Numbered from the stretch's first letter, positions 39,194 to 49,928 are shown. The stretch: DNA of 64,000 nt from Comamonadaceae bacterium CG12_big_fil_rev_8_21_14_0_65_59_15 (GCA_002786915.1 PCUV01000058.1:1-64000), one strand, 5' to 3'. Notes: generated by a model from the sequence alone, not told the origin. Numbers and translations are program-made.

Positions 39194-40155
39194 GCAGCTC
39201 GCTTCAAAACAGCGTTGTGTTTGGCCATACGAATCGCCTTTGCAATCTGCATTCCAACAGCATGCGCTACAGGCGGAGGAAAAGCATTGCCAACCTGTCG
39301 GTAGGCAGCGGTTTTGCGGCCTGCCAGCTGCCACTCATCTGGGAAACCTTGAATACGTGCCGCCATGCGAACTGTGAGCCTTGGTAATCCATCAAAATCA
39401 ACCTCGGGAGGCAGATCTGCCAACCCTGCCCCATCCACACCCAAAGCTGCCCAAGCCGCACGGGCGCGCGAAGGCCCCAAATCAGGCCCCCCATGCTTCT
39501 TGCTGCCGCCTACCAGCGTCGGCCCAATGTTGTTGGCACGCGTGCGCCAAGTCGTGGCACCCGCCCATCCACCACGCGCCATCAAATCGAATAAAGTGTC
39601 TCCGACTGTGGGTGGGAGTGACTGTTGCGGCGCTGGCCAACAAAAAAAATCAGCCACGTCCGGGCGAAGTGCTACCAGATTGACGCGCGGTCGAAGCTGC
39701 GGCACCCCAAAGTCTGCTGCATTGAGCAAATTCCAGGCAGACCAATAACCCAAGGCACGCAAGCGCTCTTGCAACTGTTCACGGTAGGGTAAAAAAACGG
39801 GGTCCAGCAAGCCGCGCACATTCTCCAGCATCACGGCCAATGGCTGCACCGCTTCAACCACACGCAACGCTTCAGGAAAAAGGTCGCGTTCATCGTCTGC
39901 GCCCAGTTGCCGACCCGCCTTTGAAAACGGAGGACACGGTACACCGCCAGCCACCAAGTCAACACCGCAGTAGGGAGACGGATCAAATGCCCTCAGATCA
40001 CCCTCGATCACGTTCCAGTCCGGACGATTCAGGCGCAACGTGGCACAGGCCCAGGAATCAAGCTCCACCAACGCAACATGTTCAAAGCCTGAGCGTTCCA
40101 GTCCCAAGGCCTGCCCGCCAGCACCTGCACACAACTCGATCGCAGTCAAAGTCAC
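39190..40155 (-). CDS. DNA (cytosine-5-)-methyltransferase
   Basis: The 321-residue enzyme has motif I AIELCAGAGGQALGLERSGF, motif IV GGVPCPPFSKAGRQLG with the catalytic cysteine in PCPPFS, motif VI MLENVRGLLDP, motif VIII QLRPRVNLVAL, a variable target-recognition region, motif IX-type RLTVRMAARIQGFPDEW and motif X QVGNAFPPPVA. It would protect DNA from the downstream HNH enzyme. I start it at GTG 40155 (VTLTAIELC), after CTGGAG. The frame extends 20 codons upstream without similarity. It was probably acquired with the nuclease as a cassette. Confidence 0.92.
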   Translation of the reverse strand: MTLTAIELCAGAGGQALGLERSGFEHVALVELDSWACATLRLNRPDWNVIEGDLRAFDPSPYCGVDLVAGGVPCPPFSKAGRQLGADDERDLFPEALRVVEAVQPLAVMLENVRGLLDPVFLPYREQLQERLRALGYWSAWNLLNAADFGVPQLRPRVNLVALRPDVADFFCWPAPQQSLPPTVGDTLFDLMARGGWAGATTWRTRANNIGPTLVGGSKKHGGPDLGPSRARAAWAALGVDGAGLADLPPEVDFDGLPRLTVRMAARIQGFPDEWQLAGRKTAAYRQVGNAFPPPVAHAVGMQIAKAIRMAKHNAVLKRAA

Positions 40156-40195
40156 ATTGATCTCCAGACAACTGTTATTAAAAACAGTGTACCTG

Positions 40196-40211
40196 ACTAT
40201 TTTCAAATAGT
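40196..40211. promoter_or_regulatory. Palindrome upstream of the methyltransferase
   Basis: ACTATTT and AAATAGT flank a 2-base spacer in an A/T-rich leader, 40 bases before the methyltransferase start. A perfect 7-base inverted repeat here suggests an operator that limits expression, as many restriction-modification cassettes require. No controller gene is visible, so the methyltransferase itself or a host protein would have to bind. Confidence 0.45.
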
Positions 40212-40239
40212 ACAAACATCTTTTTCAACCCACACTCGG

Positions 40240-43200
40240 CTACACCAGCACGCGCTCAATGCCACCGGCATTGGCGCGCGCCACGTACTCTGGCATCCAG
40301 TCTTTGCCCAGAATCTGGTTGGCCATCTCGACCACAATGTAGTCGGCTTCCAGCAGACCGTTTTGCAGGTCGTCTTCGTAGCGCTTCAGGCCTTGCAGGC
40401 AACTTGGGCAGCTGGTCAGAATCTTGACGTTGTCTTTGGCACCCACACTGCCATTGGCGCGCAACGCCGCCTCGCCCTTGCGGATGGATTCTTCCTTGCT
40501 GAAGCGTACCTGGGTCGAAATGTCGGGCCGGGTCACGCCTAGCGTGCCAGATTCTCCGCAGCAACGGTCGCTTTTGAGCACCTTGTCACCCACCAACGCG
40601 CGCACCGTCTGCATCGAGTCGCCCAGTTTCATCGGGTTGTGGCAGGGTTCGTGGTACAGGTAGCCGCCCTGGCCGGCCGGCAGCGTGATGCCTTTTTCCA
40701 GCAAAAATTCGTGGATGTCGATGATGCGGCAGCCGGGGAAAATCTTGCCAAATTCATAGCCCTGGAGCTGGTCATAACAGGTGCCACAGCTCACCACCAC
40801 GGTTTTGATGTCCAGGTAATTGAGCGTGTTGGCCACGCGGTGGAACAGCACCCGGTTGTCGGTGATGATTTTTTCGGCCTTGTCAAAGTCACCCGCACCG
40901 CGCTGCGGGTAGCCACAGCACAGGTAGCCCGGCGGCAGCACGGTTTGCACCCCGGCGTGCCACAACATGGCTTGGGTCGCCAACCCCACCTGGCTGAACA
41001 GGCGCTCTGACCCACAGCCCGGAAAGTAAAACACCGCTTCGGTCTCGGCCGTGGTGGCTTGCGGGTTGCGGATGATGGGCACGTAATCTTTGTCTTCAAT
41101 GTCCAGCAATGCGCGCGCCGTCTTTTTGGGCAAACCACCGGGCATCTTTTTATTGATGAAGTGGATCACCTGCTCTTTGATGGGGGGCTTGCCCAAGGTG
41201 GCGCGCGGCGCGTTGGTCTGCTTACGCGCCAGCACTTTCAACAAGTCGTTAGCCAGGCGTTGCGCCTTGAATCCGATGCCCACCATACCCGCTCGCACCG
41301 ACTTGATGGTCTCGGGGTTGGTGGCATTCAAAAAGAACATGGCCGTCGCGCTGCCTGGGTTGAACGACTTTTTACCCATCTTGCGCAGCAGGTTGCGCAT
41401 GTTCATCGACACCTCGCCAAAGTCGATATCCACCGGGCAGGGCGAGTGGCACTTGTGGCACACGGTGCAGTGGTCGGCCACGTCTTCAAACTCTTGCCAG
41501 TGCTTGATGCTGACGCCCCGGCGCGTTTGTTCTTCGTACAAAAAAGCCTCCACCAGCAAACTGGTGGCCAGAATCTTGTTGCGCGGGCTGTACAGCAAAT
41601 TGGCGCGCGGCACATGCGTGGCGCACACCGGCTTGCACTTGCCACAGCGCAGGCAATCCTTCACGCTGTCGGCAATCGCGCCAATGTCACTTTGCTGCAT
41701 GATGAGCGATTCATGCCCCATCAGGCCAAAGCTGGGGGTGTAGGCGTTGGTCAAATCTGCATATAAGAAATCAGCCTCTAGCCCTTGATTAGACTGTGCT
41801 GAAAGCTCTGTATTACGGAGCAATTTGCCTTTGTTGAAGCGGCCTTCGGGGTCCACCCTGGCTTTGTAGTCGGTAAACGGCTGCAGTTCGGCGTCGCTCA
41901 AAAATTCCAGCTTTGTGATGCCAATGCCATGCTCGCCGCTGATCACGCCGTCCAGGCTACGCGCCAGCGCCATGATGCGTTTGACCGCGCCGTGCGCTGC
42001 CTGCAGCATGGCGTAGTCGTCGCTGTTGACGGGAATGTTGGTGTGCACATTGCCGTCGCCGGCGTGCATATGCAACGCCACCCAAACCCGGCCTTTGAGC
42101 ACGCGCTGGTGGATCGCGGTGCATTCCTTGAGGATCGCCTCAAACGCCTGGCCACTGAAAATCTGCTGCAGCGGTTGGCGAATTTGCGTCTTCCAGCTGG
42201 CGCGCAAGCGGTGGTCTTGCAACTGGGCAAACAAGGGTTCCACCTGCTCCAGCCAGCCCTGCCACAAAGCGCGCACCTCTGACAGCAATGCCAGCGCCTG
42301 CGCCACCCGGTCTTCCAGCAGCTCAGTGGCAGAAATCTCACCCGCATCATCTTGGCGGCCCAGCGGCAGCTTGCCCTGCTGAAAAAAGTCCGCCAGCGCA
42401 TCAACCAGCGCCAGTTTGTTGGAGAGGCTCAGCTCGATGTTGATGCGCTCAATGCCGTCGGTGTATTCGGCCATGCGTGGCAGCGGAATCACCACGTCCT
42501 CATTGATCTTGAAGGCGTTGGTGTGTTTGGAAATTGCCGCAGTGCGCTTGCGATCGAGCCAGAACTTTTTGCGCGCCTCCGGACTGATAGCGACAAAGCC
42601 TTCACCATGGCGCGTGTTGGCCATGCGCACCACCTCGCTGGTGACACGCGCCACAGCGTCGGGGTCGTTGCCAGCAATGTCGCCAAACAGCACCATCTTG
42701 GGCACGCCGCCATCCACCGCCCCCTTCTTGCTCTTGGTGGCATAACCCACGGCCTTCAGGTAACGGTCGTCCAGGTGTTCCAGCCCGGCCAGCACCACGC
42801 CGCTGCGGCGGCTTTCGGCAAACATGAAGTCTTTAATTTCAACAATGCTGGGCACGGCATCACGGGCGTTGCCAAAAAATTCCAGACAAACGGTGCGCGT
42901 GTGCGCCGGCATCTTGTGCACCACCCAGCGCGCGCTGGTGATCAGACCGTCGCAGCCTTCTTTTTGAATGCCCGGCAGGCCGCTCAAAAACTTGTCGGTC
43001 ACGTCTTTGCCCAGGCCTTCCTTGCGGAAGGTTTTACCCGGAATATCGAGCCGTTCGGTGCGCAACGGCGTTTTGCCGTCGGCTTCAAAGTAGTGCAACT
43101 CAAAGCTGGCCACGTCCACGTCATGAATCTTGCCCAGGTTGTGGTTGATGCGGGTGACTTCCAGCCACTGCGCCTGCGGGGTCACCATGCGCCAGCTGGC

Positions 43201-44160
43201 CAGGTTGTCCAGCGCCGTGCCCCACAACACGGCCTTCTTGCCGCCCGCGTTCATGGCAATGTTGCCGCCAATGCACGATGCTTCGGCGCTTGTCGGATCG
43301 ACCGCAAACACATAACCCGCGCGCTCGGCGGCGTGCGATACGCGGTTGGTCACCACGCCAGCTTCGGTCCAGACTGTAGCCACTGGCGCGTCCAGGCCGG
43401 GCAGCTTGACCCGCTCCACCTCGGTCATGGCCTCCAATTTTTCGGTATTGATGACCACACTGTTCCAGGTCAGCGGAATCGCACCACCGGTGTAGCCGGT
43501 GCCGCCGCCGCGCGGAATGATGGTCAGCCCAAGTTCGATGCAGCCCTTGACCAGATGCGCCAGCTCGGCTTCGGTGTCGGGCGTGAGCACCACAAACGGG
43601 TATTCCACACGCCAGTCGGTCGCATCGGTGACATGGCTGACACGGCTTAAGCCGTCGAACTTGATGTTGTCTTTGGCGGTGAGTTTGCTCAGCAACTTGT
43701 GCGTCTTGCGCCGCAACACGGCGGTTTCGACAAATCCGGCATCAAACGCCTCCACCGCGCGGTTGGCCACTTCCAGCAGGTGGCCGACCAGCGCATCACG
43801 ATCCGGGTCATCGGCTGGTTTGCGGCGCTTCTGGATTTCAGCCAAACGATGCTGAAGCGCCTGCACCAAAAGAACACGACGCTTCGGGTTGTCGAGCAAG
43901 TCGTCCTGCAAATAGGGGTTGCGCTGCACCACCCAGATGTCGCCCAGCACCTCGTACAACATGCGTGCAGAACGCCCCGTGTGGCGCTCGGTGCGCAACT
44001 GGTTGAGCCAGTCCCAGGCGCTGGCACCCAGCAGGCGGATAACGATCTCGCGGTCCGAAAACGAGGTGTAGTTGTACGGAATCTCCCGGATACGGTCCGG
44101 CCCGTGCACTGCGGTCACGCCGGGAGGCAACAAATGGTGAAGTTGTGTGGGAGCGTTCAT
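40240..44160 (-). CDS. Large FAD- and iron-sulfur oxidoreductase (YdiJ/DUF3683-type, D-2-hydroxyacid dehydrogenase-like)
   Basis: The 1306-residue protein starts with a DUF3683-like region (residues about 1-190) and then has a VAO-type FAD-binding domain ([18 protein letters not shown]), a FAD-linked oxidase C-terminal domain ([15 protein letters not shown] and [14 protein letters not shown]), two 4Fe-4S motifs ([16 protein letters not shown] and [16 protein letters not shown]) and CCG domains ([28 protein letters not shown]). This is the layout of membrane-associated D-2-hydroxyglutarate or D-lactate dehydrogenases feeding quinones. About 17 residues near 792-808 are encoded by an inserted intergenic-type repeat, in frame. 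Confidence 0.9.
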   Translation of the reverse strand: MNAPTQLHHLLPPGVTAVHGPDRIREIPYNYTSFSDREIVIRLLGASAWDWLNQLRTERHTGRSARMLYEVLGDIWVVQRNPYLQDDLLDNPKRRVLLVQALQHRLAEIQKRRKPADDPDRDALVGHLLEVANRAVEAFDAGFVETAVLRRKTHKLLSKLTAKDNIKFDGLSRVSHVTDATDWRVEYPFVVLTPDTEAELAHLVKGCIELGLTIIPRGGGTGYTGGAIPLTWNSVVINTEKLEAMTEVERVKLPGLDAPVATVWTEAGVVTNRVSHAAERAGYVFAVDPTSAEASCIGGNIAMNAGGKKAVLWGTALDNLASWRMVTPQAQWLEVTRINHNLGKIHDVDVASFELHYFEADGKTPLRTERLDIPGKTFRKEGLGKDVTDKFLSGLPGIQKEGCDGLITSARWVVHKMPAHTRTVCLEFFGNARDAVPSIVEIKDFMFAESRRSGVVLAGLEHLDDRYLKAVGYATKSKKGAVDGGVPKMVLFGDIAGNDPDAVARVTSEVVRMANTRHGEGFVAISPEARKKFWLDRKRTAAISKHTNAFKINEDVVIPLPRMAEYTDGIERINIELSLSNKLALVDALADFFQQGKLPLGRQDDAGEISATELLEDRVAQALALLSEVRALWQGWLEQVEPLFAQLQDHRLRASWKTQIRQPLQQIFSGQAFEAILKECTAIHQRVLKGRVWVALHMHAGDGNVHTNIPVNSDDYAMLQAAHGAVKRIMALARSLDGVISGEHGIGITKLEFLSDAELQPFTDYKARVDPEGRFNKGKLLRNTELSAQSNQGLEADFLYADLTNAYTPSFGLMGHESLIMQQSDIGAIADSVKDCLRCGKCKPVCATHVPRANLLYSPRNKILATSLLVEAFLYEEQTRRGVSIKHWQEFEDVADHCTVCHKCHSPCPVDIDFGEVSMNMRNLLRKMGKKSFNPGSATAMFFLNATNPETIKSVRAGMVGIGFKAQRLANDLLKVLARKQTNAPRATLGKPPIKEQVIHFINKKMPGGLPKKTARALLDIEDKDYVPIIRNPQATTAETEAVFYFPGCGSERLFSQVGLATQAMLWHAGVQTVLPPGYLCCGYPQRGAGDFDKAEKIITDNRVLFHRVANTLNYLDIKTVVVSCGTCYDQLQGYEFGKIFPGCRIIDIHEFLLEKGITLPAGQGGYLYHEPCHNPMKLGDSMQTVRALVGDKVLKSDRCCGESGTLGVTRPDISTQVRFSKEESIRKGEAALRANGSVGAKDNVKILTSCPSCLQGLKRYEDDLQNGLLEADYIVVEMANQILGKDWMPEYVARANAGGIERVLV
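41760..41813 (+). repeat. CTCTAGCCC repeat inserted inside a coding sequence
   Basis: The copy reads ATAAGAAATCAGCCTCTAGC, then CCTTGATT and CTGAAAGCTCT. It matches the intergenic copy at 52508-52570 nearly base for base over ATAAGAAATCA and CTCTAGCCCTT. It is read in frame on the reverse strand as ...[14 protein letters not shown], within the 1306-residue oxidoreductase. Confidence 0.8.
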
Positions 44161-44277
44161 GAGGGGATCAGATACCCGCCAAAGCGGCGTTTTGACGCCC
44201 TGTCACCGACCCGGTTTGGCTGGGCAGGCGATGTTACCGCAGCGCAGCATGACCCTGAGACAGACGTGGCGAACGCT

Positions 44278-44440
44278 AAGGGCTCGCAAAGCAATAACTT
44301 GTACTTTTACCTAGCTATCTTTGGGCGCATTGCGTCGTTGCAAATCGCTTGTTTAGCAGAGCTAAACGGCGCGTTTTGCGCCTGGCCCTGCATCCCAAAT
44401 CCGGCCGTCAAAATGCACAACTTATTACTTTACGAGCCCT
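44278..44440 (-). repeat. 160-base dispersed repeat with terminal inverted repeats, copy B
   Basis: Its reverse complement aligns end to end with 3823-3982. Both begin AGGGCTyGT, both contain TTTAGCTCTGCTAAACAAGC and then CGATTTG with AACGACGCA, and both end in the complementary GAGCCCT/CAAGCC. The ends here pair as AGGGCTCG and CGAGCCCT, the cleanest terminal inverted repeat of the family in the window. Confidence 0.75.
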
Positions 44441-44514
44441 ATCGGCAACCATCCTCATACAAACCCTGATGCGCCCGGCCCATGTCCGGGGGTCTAATCT
44501 GGCTGCGGGCAGTT

Positions 44515-44530
44515 TGACACAGATGTGTCA
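44515..44530. promoter_or_regulatory. Perfect palindrome upstream of ugpB
   Basis: TGACACA and TGTGTCA flank a 2-base spacer, 58 bases before the ugpB start. A 7-base perfect inverted repeat at this distance is a likely repressor or activator site for the ugp operon. It resembles a half of the Pho box (TGTCA) only loosely, so I do not assign PhoB. Confidence 0.5.
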
Positions 44531-44587
44531 CAGAACCTTCACGACTTAGACTTAAGCTGCAATGCTTCAACCCTTCTAGGAGATCTT

Positions 44588-45892
44588 ATGAAACTGAAAC
44601 TAGTCGCCGCCATCGTTGGCGCATCCCTGGCCCTTTCCGCGCAGGCGGTCACCGAGATCCAGTGGTGGCATTCCATGACCGCCGTCAACGGCGAATGGGT
44701 CAACGACCTGGCCAAAAACTTCAACGCTAGCCAGTCCGACTACAAAATCATACCCACCTACAAGGGCAAATACGACGAATCCATGACCGCAGCGGTGGCG
44801 GCGTTCCGATCCGGCAACGCACCACACATCTTGCAGGTGTTTGAGGTCGGCACCGCCACCATGATGGCCAGCAAGGGCGCCATCGTGCCGGTGGGCAAGG
44901 TGATGAAAGATGCCGGGCAAAAGTTTGACCCCAAAGCTTACGTGCCTGCTGTAGCGGGTTACTACACCGCGCCCAGCGGCGAAATGCTAAGCATGCCGTT
45001 CAACAGCTCCACCACCGTGTTCTATTACAACAAGGACGCTTTCAAGGCCGCCGGTATGGACCCCAACAAGGCCCCCACCAGTTGGCCTGAAGTGGCGTTG
45101 GCGGCCGCGCAGCTCAAGACCAACGGCCACAAGTGCCCGCTGACCATTGCCTGGCAGGGCTGGACCCAGCTGGAAAGCTTTTCGGCCTGGCACAACGTCG
45201 AATTTGCCACCAAGAGCAACGGCCTGGGCGGTCTGGACGCGCGCATGAAGGTGAATTCGCCGCTGCACGTGCGCCACATCGACAACCTGTCCAACATGGC
45301 CAAGCAGGGGCTGTTTGTCTATAAAGGCCGAGCCAACACGCCCGAGGCAACCTTTATCTCGGGTGAATGCGCCATGATCACCACCTCGGCCGGTTTCTAC
45401 GGCAACGTGCGCAAGAATGCCAAGTTTGCCTACGCGGTCTCCACCCTGCCCTATTACCCCGATGTGCCGGGGGCACCGCAAAACACCGTCATTGGCGGCG
45501 CCAGCCTGTGGGTCATGTCGGGCAAAAAAGCTGAGGAATACAAGGGGGTGGCCAAGTTCTTCACCTACATCAGCAGCCCTGAGGTGCAAGCCGCCAGCCA
45601 CCAGCGCACCGGCTACCTGCCGATCACCATGGCGGCGTTCCAGCTCACCGAAAAGTCGGGCTTTTACAAGAAATATCCGGGCTCAGATGTGGCGGTGAAC
45701 CAGATGATCCGCAAGGTGACCGACAAGTCACGCGGTATCCGGTTAGGCAATTACGTGCAAATCCGCACCATCGAGGACGAAGAACTTGAAGGCGTCTGGG
45801 CTGGCAAGAAAACCGCCAAAGAGGCACTGGACAACATCGTCACGCGCGGCAACGAGCTGCTGGCTCGTTTTGAGAAGGCCAACAAGCGCTGA
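44588..45892 (+). CDS. ugpB: Glycerol-3-phosphate ABC transporter, binding protein
   Basis: UgpB captures sn-glycerol-3-phosphate and glycerophosphodiesters in the periplasm. The 434-residue precursor has a signal peptide ending LSAQAV near residue 20. Family motifs follow: EIQWWHSMTAVNGEWVNDLA at the mature start, FRSGNAPHILQVFEVGTATM, and MPFNSSTTVFYYNKDAFKAAG. AGGAGATCTT precedes the ATG. It is the first gene of ugpBAECQ. Confidence 0.95.
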   Translation: MKLKLVAAIVGASLALSAQAVTEIQWWHSMTAVNGEWVNDLAKNFNASQSDYKIIPTYKGKYDESMTAAVAAFRSGNAPHILQVFEVGTATMMASKGAIVPVGKVMKDAGQKFDPKAYVPAVAGYYTAPSGEMLSMPFNSSTTVFYYNKDAFKAAGMDPNKAPTSWPEVALAAAQLKTNGHKCPLTIAWQGWTQLESFSAWHNVEFATKSNGLGGLDARMKVNSPLHVRHIDNLSNMAKQGLFVYKGRANTPEATFISGECAMITTSAGFYGNVRKNAKFAYAVSTLPYYPDVPGAPQNTVIGGASLWVMSGKKAEEYKGVAKFFTYISSPEVQAASHQRTGYLPITMAAFQLTEKSGFYKKYPGSDVAVNQMIRKVTDKSRGIRLGNYVQIRTIEDEELEGVWAGKKTAKEALDNIVTRGNELLARFEKANKR

Positions 45893-45913
45893 TCAAGCCC
45901 GAAGCTGGCGCAC

Positions 45914-46795
45914 ATGGAAAAGCGCGTCTATTTCCGCTCCAAGTGGCTGCCTTGGGTGCTGATGGCACCCCAGGTGGTCATCATCGCGCTGTTTTTTTTC
46001 TGGCCCGCCGCGCAAGCTCTGCTGCAGTCGGTGCAACAGAGCGACGCGTTTGGCACATCGGTGGAGTGGGTCGGCCTGGACAACTTCCGCAATTTGTGGA
46101 ACGACGAGACCTATCTGGCCTCGTTCTACACCACGGCGGTTTTCTCCGGCCTGGTGGCGGTGATCGGCATTGCCGTGTCTTTGGCGCTGGCGGTCTATGC
46201 CGACCGGGTGGTCAAAGGGGCCATGGCCTACAAAACCCTGTTGATCTGGCCCTACGCGGTGGCACCTGCCGTGGCCGGTGTGCTGTGGCTGTTTTTGTTT
46301 GCGCCCAGCGTGGGTGTTGTGGCGTACTGGCTCAACGCTGTGGGCATCGAGTGGAACCACCTGCTTAACAGCACCCACGCCATGGCGCTGGTGGTGATGG
46401 CGGCGGTGTGGAAGCAGATTTCGTATAACTTTCTGTTTTTTCTGGCCGGTCTACAGTCGATCCCGAAGTCATTGATTGAAGCGGCCGCCATTGACGGTGC
46501 CCGGCCCTGGCGACGCTTCTGGAGCATTGTCTTTCCGCTGCTGTCACCCACCACGTTCTTTTTGCTGGTGATCAACATCGTGTACGCCTTTTTTGACACC
46601 TTTGCCATCATCGACGCGGCCACGCAAGGCGGGCCCGGCAAGGACACCGCCATCCTGGTCTACAAGGTCTATTTCGACGGTTTCAAGGCGATGGATATGG
46701 GTGGTTCGGCAGCGCAATCGGTGGTGCTGATGGTGATCGTGATTGCGCTGACCGTCGTCCAATTCCGGTTTGTGGAAAAGAAAGTGAACTATTGA
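45914..46795 (+). CDS. ugpA: Glycerol-3-phosphate ABC transporter, permease
   Basis: The 293-residue permease has six hydrophobic segments and opens [20 protein letters not shown]. The EAA loop is [20 protein letters not shown], which docks on UgpC, and [19 protein letters not shown] is a typical UgpA stretch. It follows ugpB by 21 bases. A 162-base GC-rich repeat-like spacer separates it from its partner ugpE. Confidence 0.95.
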   Translation: MEKRVYFRSKWLPWVLMAPQVVIIALFFFWPAAQALLQSVQQSDAFGTSVEWVGLDNFRNLWNDETYLASFYTTAVFSGLVAVIGIAVSLALAVYADRVVKGAMAYKTLLIWPYAVAPAVAGVLWLFLFAPSVGVVAYWLNAVGIEWNHLLNSTHAMALVVMAAVWKQISYNFLFFLAGLQSIPKSLIEAAAIDGARPWRRFWSIVFPLLSPTTFFLLVINIVYAFFDTFAIIDAATQGGPGKDTAILVYKVYFDGFKAMDMGGSAAQSVVLMVIVIALTVVQFRFVEKKVNY

Positions 46796-46957
46796 TGCCC
46801 CCACGCTTGTCACTTCGTGTACTGCGCTGTACGTGCCTGAACCGCAGGTTACGGCTCTTCGCCCCGTCCCACCCTGCGCAGGCAGGCTGGGAGCCGCGGG
46901 TCTCAGCCCCGGGGGGGCGCAGCCTTGCTTGGGGCGGCCCGGCGCGGCGGCAAGTCC
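46796..46957. repeat. GC-rich repeat-like spacer between ugpA and ugpE
   Basis: The stretch begins TGCCCCCACGCTTGTCACTT and includes GTACTGCGCTGTACG, a run of G around 46910-46917, and ends GGGGCGGCCCGGCGCGGCGG. I recall sequences of this composition (CCCCCACGCT...GGGGCGGCCCGGCG) as common intergenic repeats in Comamonadaceae. ugpA and ugpE normally almost touch, so this is an insertion inside the operon. Confidence 0.55.
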
Positions 46958-47809
46958 ATGGTTGAGCGCCGCCCGTTCCTGACGTTTTTGTCGCACGCCG
47001 TGCTGCTGCTGGGCGTGCTGGTGGTGGCGTTTCCGATCTACCTCACCGTCATTGCCTCGACCCAAACCTCGCAAGCCATCGTGCAAACACCGATGCCGTT
47101 GCTGCCAGGTGGACACATGATCGAAAACTATCTGGCCGCGTGGAATGGCACCGGCGGCGGTTCGGGCGGCAAGGCACCCGTGGGGCAGATGATGATGGTG
47201 AGTCTGATTACCGCGCTGGTGATTGCCATTGGCAAGATTGCCATTTCGCTGCTGTCGGCATTTGCCATCGTCTATTTCCGCTTTCCGTTTCGCATGTTCT
47301 TCTTCTGGGCGATCTTCATCACGCTGATGCTGCCGGTTGAGGTGCGTATCGGGCCCACCTACAAGGTGGTGGCCGATCTGGGCATGCTCAATACCTACGC
47401 CGGGTTGACGGTGCCGCTGATTGCGTCGGCCACCGCCACGTTTTTGTTTCGGCAGTTCTTTCTGACGGTGCCTGAAGAACTGCTGGAGGCCGCTCGCATG
47501 GACGGTGCTGGGCCGATGCGCTTCTTTTGGGACGTGCTGGTGCCGCTATCCAAGACCTCCATCGCCGCCCTGTTTGTGATCCAGTTCATCTACGGCTGGA
47601 ACCAATACCTGTGGCCGCTGCTGGTGACCACGTCCGAAGACATGTACCCGGTGGTGATTGGTATCAAACGCATGATCTCCGGCGGCGACTCCGAAATGGA
47701 ATGGAACGTGGTCATGGCCACTGCGGTGTTGGCCATGCTGCCACCCGCGTTGGTGGTGATGCTGATGCAAAAGTGGTTCGTCAAAGGACTGGTGGATACA
47801 GAAAAATAA
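46958..47809 (+). CDS. ugpE: Glycerol-3-phosphate ABC transporter, permease
   Basis: The 283-residue permease pairs with UgpA. It has six hydrophobic segments, the UgpE-type stretch PLLPGGHMIENYLAAW and the EAA loop LEAARMDGAGPMRFFWDVLV, ending VMLMQKWFVKGLVDTEK. The start at 46958 (MVERRPFLTF) is the family start. A second repeat, of the GACAGAGC type, fills the gap to ugpC. Confidence 0.95.
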   Translation: MVERRPFLTFLSHAVLLLGVLVVAFPIYLTVIASTQTSQAIVQTPMPLLPGGHMIENYLAAWNGTGGGSGGKAPVGQMMMVSLITALVIAIGKIAISLLSAFAIVYFRFPFRMFFFWAIFITLMLPVEVRIGPTYKVVADLGMLNTYAGLTVPLIASATATFLFRQFFLTVPEELLEAARMDGAGPMRFFWDVLVPLSKTSIAALFVIQFIYGWNQYLWPLLVTTSEDMYPVVIGIKRMISGGDSEMEWNVVMATAVLAMLPPALVVMLMQKWFVKGLVDTEK

Positions 47810-47813
47810 ATAA

Positions 47814-47868
47814 CTTGCGTGACAGACCAACATTTGCGCAGCAAATTTGCTCTGTCACCAACTGATTA
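47814..47868 (-). repeat. GACAGAGC/TCTGTC stem-loop repeat, ugpE-ugpC spacer
   Basis: The reverse strand reads CAGTTGGTGACAGAGCAAAT, a loop with GCGCAAATG, then TTGGTCTGTCACGCAAG. Compared with the copy at 63190-63246, both arms changed together (GGGACAG to GTGACAG, and CTGTCCC to CTGTCAC), so pairing is kept. This compensatory change is the best sign that the hairpin matters. Confidence 0.75.
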
Positions 47869-47876
47869 AATAGACC

Positions 47877-48901
<1,025 letters not shown>

Positions 48902-48905
<4 letters not shown>

Positions 48906-49690
48906 CCAAACCCCTTAACGGCCAATGGCCTTACCCGCGCTGGATCGCACACCGCGGCGCGGGCAAACTGGCCCCTGAAAACACCCTGGCTGCGTTTCGT
49001 GTCGGCGCGGCGCTCGGCTGGCGCATGTTCGAGTGCGATGTCAAACTCAGCCTGGACGGCGTACCTTTCTTGTTGCACGACGACACCCTCACCCGCACCA
49101 GCAACGCCCAGCAGGCACTGGGTGCTGGCTTGAGCGCAGTGGCCGGTGAACACCCCTGGGGTACGCTGGCGCTGCTGGACGCGGGCAGTTGGCATTCACC
49201 CGCTTTTTCGGGTGAACCGTTGCCCACGTTTGAAGCCATTGCGCGTTATTGCCTGAACAACAATTTCTTCCTGAACATCGAAATCAAGCCCACACCGGGC
49301 ACCGAATACCACACCGGCCAGGCGGTCGCCAGCCACGCGGCCCGGCTCTGGCATGGTGCTGACGTGCCGCCGCTGCTGACCTCGTTTGATGTTCCGGCGC
49401 TCGAAGGAGCACTACAGGCGCAGCCGAACCTGCCGCGCGGCCTGTTGCTGGATCGGTTATGGATGGGCTGGCTTGAAACCGCGTTGCGTCTTGGCTGTGT
49501 GGCCGTGGTGTGCGACCACACGCTATGGGACGCCGCCAGCGTAACGCAAGCACACAGCGCCGGGCTGAAAACCCTGAGCTACACCGTCAACGACGAACCC
49601 GCTGCACAGCGGCTGTTGGCGCTGGGGGTGGACGGCATCATCTCCGACCGCGTGGACTTCTTCCCCGCTGCCACCACCACTGTAGGGTAG
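48902..49690 (+). CDS. ugpQ: Glycerophosphodiester phosphodiesterase
   Basis: UgpQ splits imported glycerophosphodiesters into glycerol-3-phosphate and an alcohol in the cytoplasm. The 262-residue protein has the GDPD catalytic histidines in [17 protein letters not shown] and [11 protein letters not shown], metal ligands in [11 protein letters not shown] and NIEIKPTPG, and the final [11 protein letters not shown]. The 3' end overlaps a small convergent gene on the other strand by 53 bases. Confidence 0.94.
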
Positions 49691-49928
49691 CCAGCACCAG
49701 CACCAGCGCCAGATAGGTCAGCATTTTGGCGTCGCGACCCAGCAGCACCAAACCGGCCACCAGTACAGCACAGCCTACGACAAGCATGACAACTGCTTGC
49801 GTTTTGTAGGTGAGGGCTACAGGGCTTTTTTTTATCAGCAAGCGCGACATGACCGGCAACAGCAGCGCCAACCAGAAGGCCGGCGCCAGCAAGTTAATGA
49901 TGTGATCAAGCAATGCCCAAAAGCCCAT
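49638..49928 (-). CDS. Small membrane protein of unknown function
   Basis: The 96-residue protein shows three hydrophobic segments: IINLLAPAFWLALLLPVMS, AVVMLVVGCAVLVAGLVLL and [18 protein letters not shown] positively charged tail ([10 protein letters not shown]) follows. I do not recognise a named family. The hydrophobic pattern and its coverage of the gap between ugpQ and hemA favour a real gene. The last 17 codons overlap the end of ugpQ on the opposite strand, so the ends of the two genes constrain each other. Confidence 0.65.
   Translation of the reverse strand: MGFWALLDHIINLLAPAFWLALLLPVMSRLLIKKSPVALTYKTQAVVMLVVGCAVLVAGLVLLGRDAKMLTYLALVLVLATLQWWWQRGRSPRGRR

Larger units (their letters stand above)
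44161..44587. other. 427-base non-coding region before ugpB
   Basis: The stretch separates two divergent genes. It holds about 115 bases I cannot assign, the inverted copy B of the 160-base repeat (44278-44440), a perfect palindrome (44515-44530) and a ribosome-binding site AGGAGAT just before ugpB. No gene is supported. Confidence 0.7.

Noticed and set aside
42352-43650. A 432-codon + strand frame opposite the FAD oxidoreductase
   Set aside because: His/Gln/Ala-rich shadow translation with no start signal; the opposite strand encodes a complete conserved enzyme.
44497-44552. A classical sigma-70 promoter for ugpB using TTGACA at 44514
   Set aside because: The best -10 candidate (TAGACT) is about 27 bases away, too far; only the palindrome is kept as a feature.
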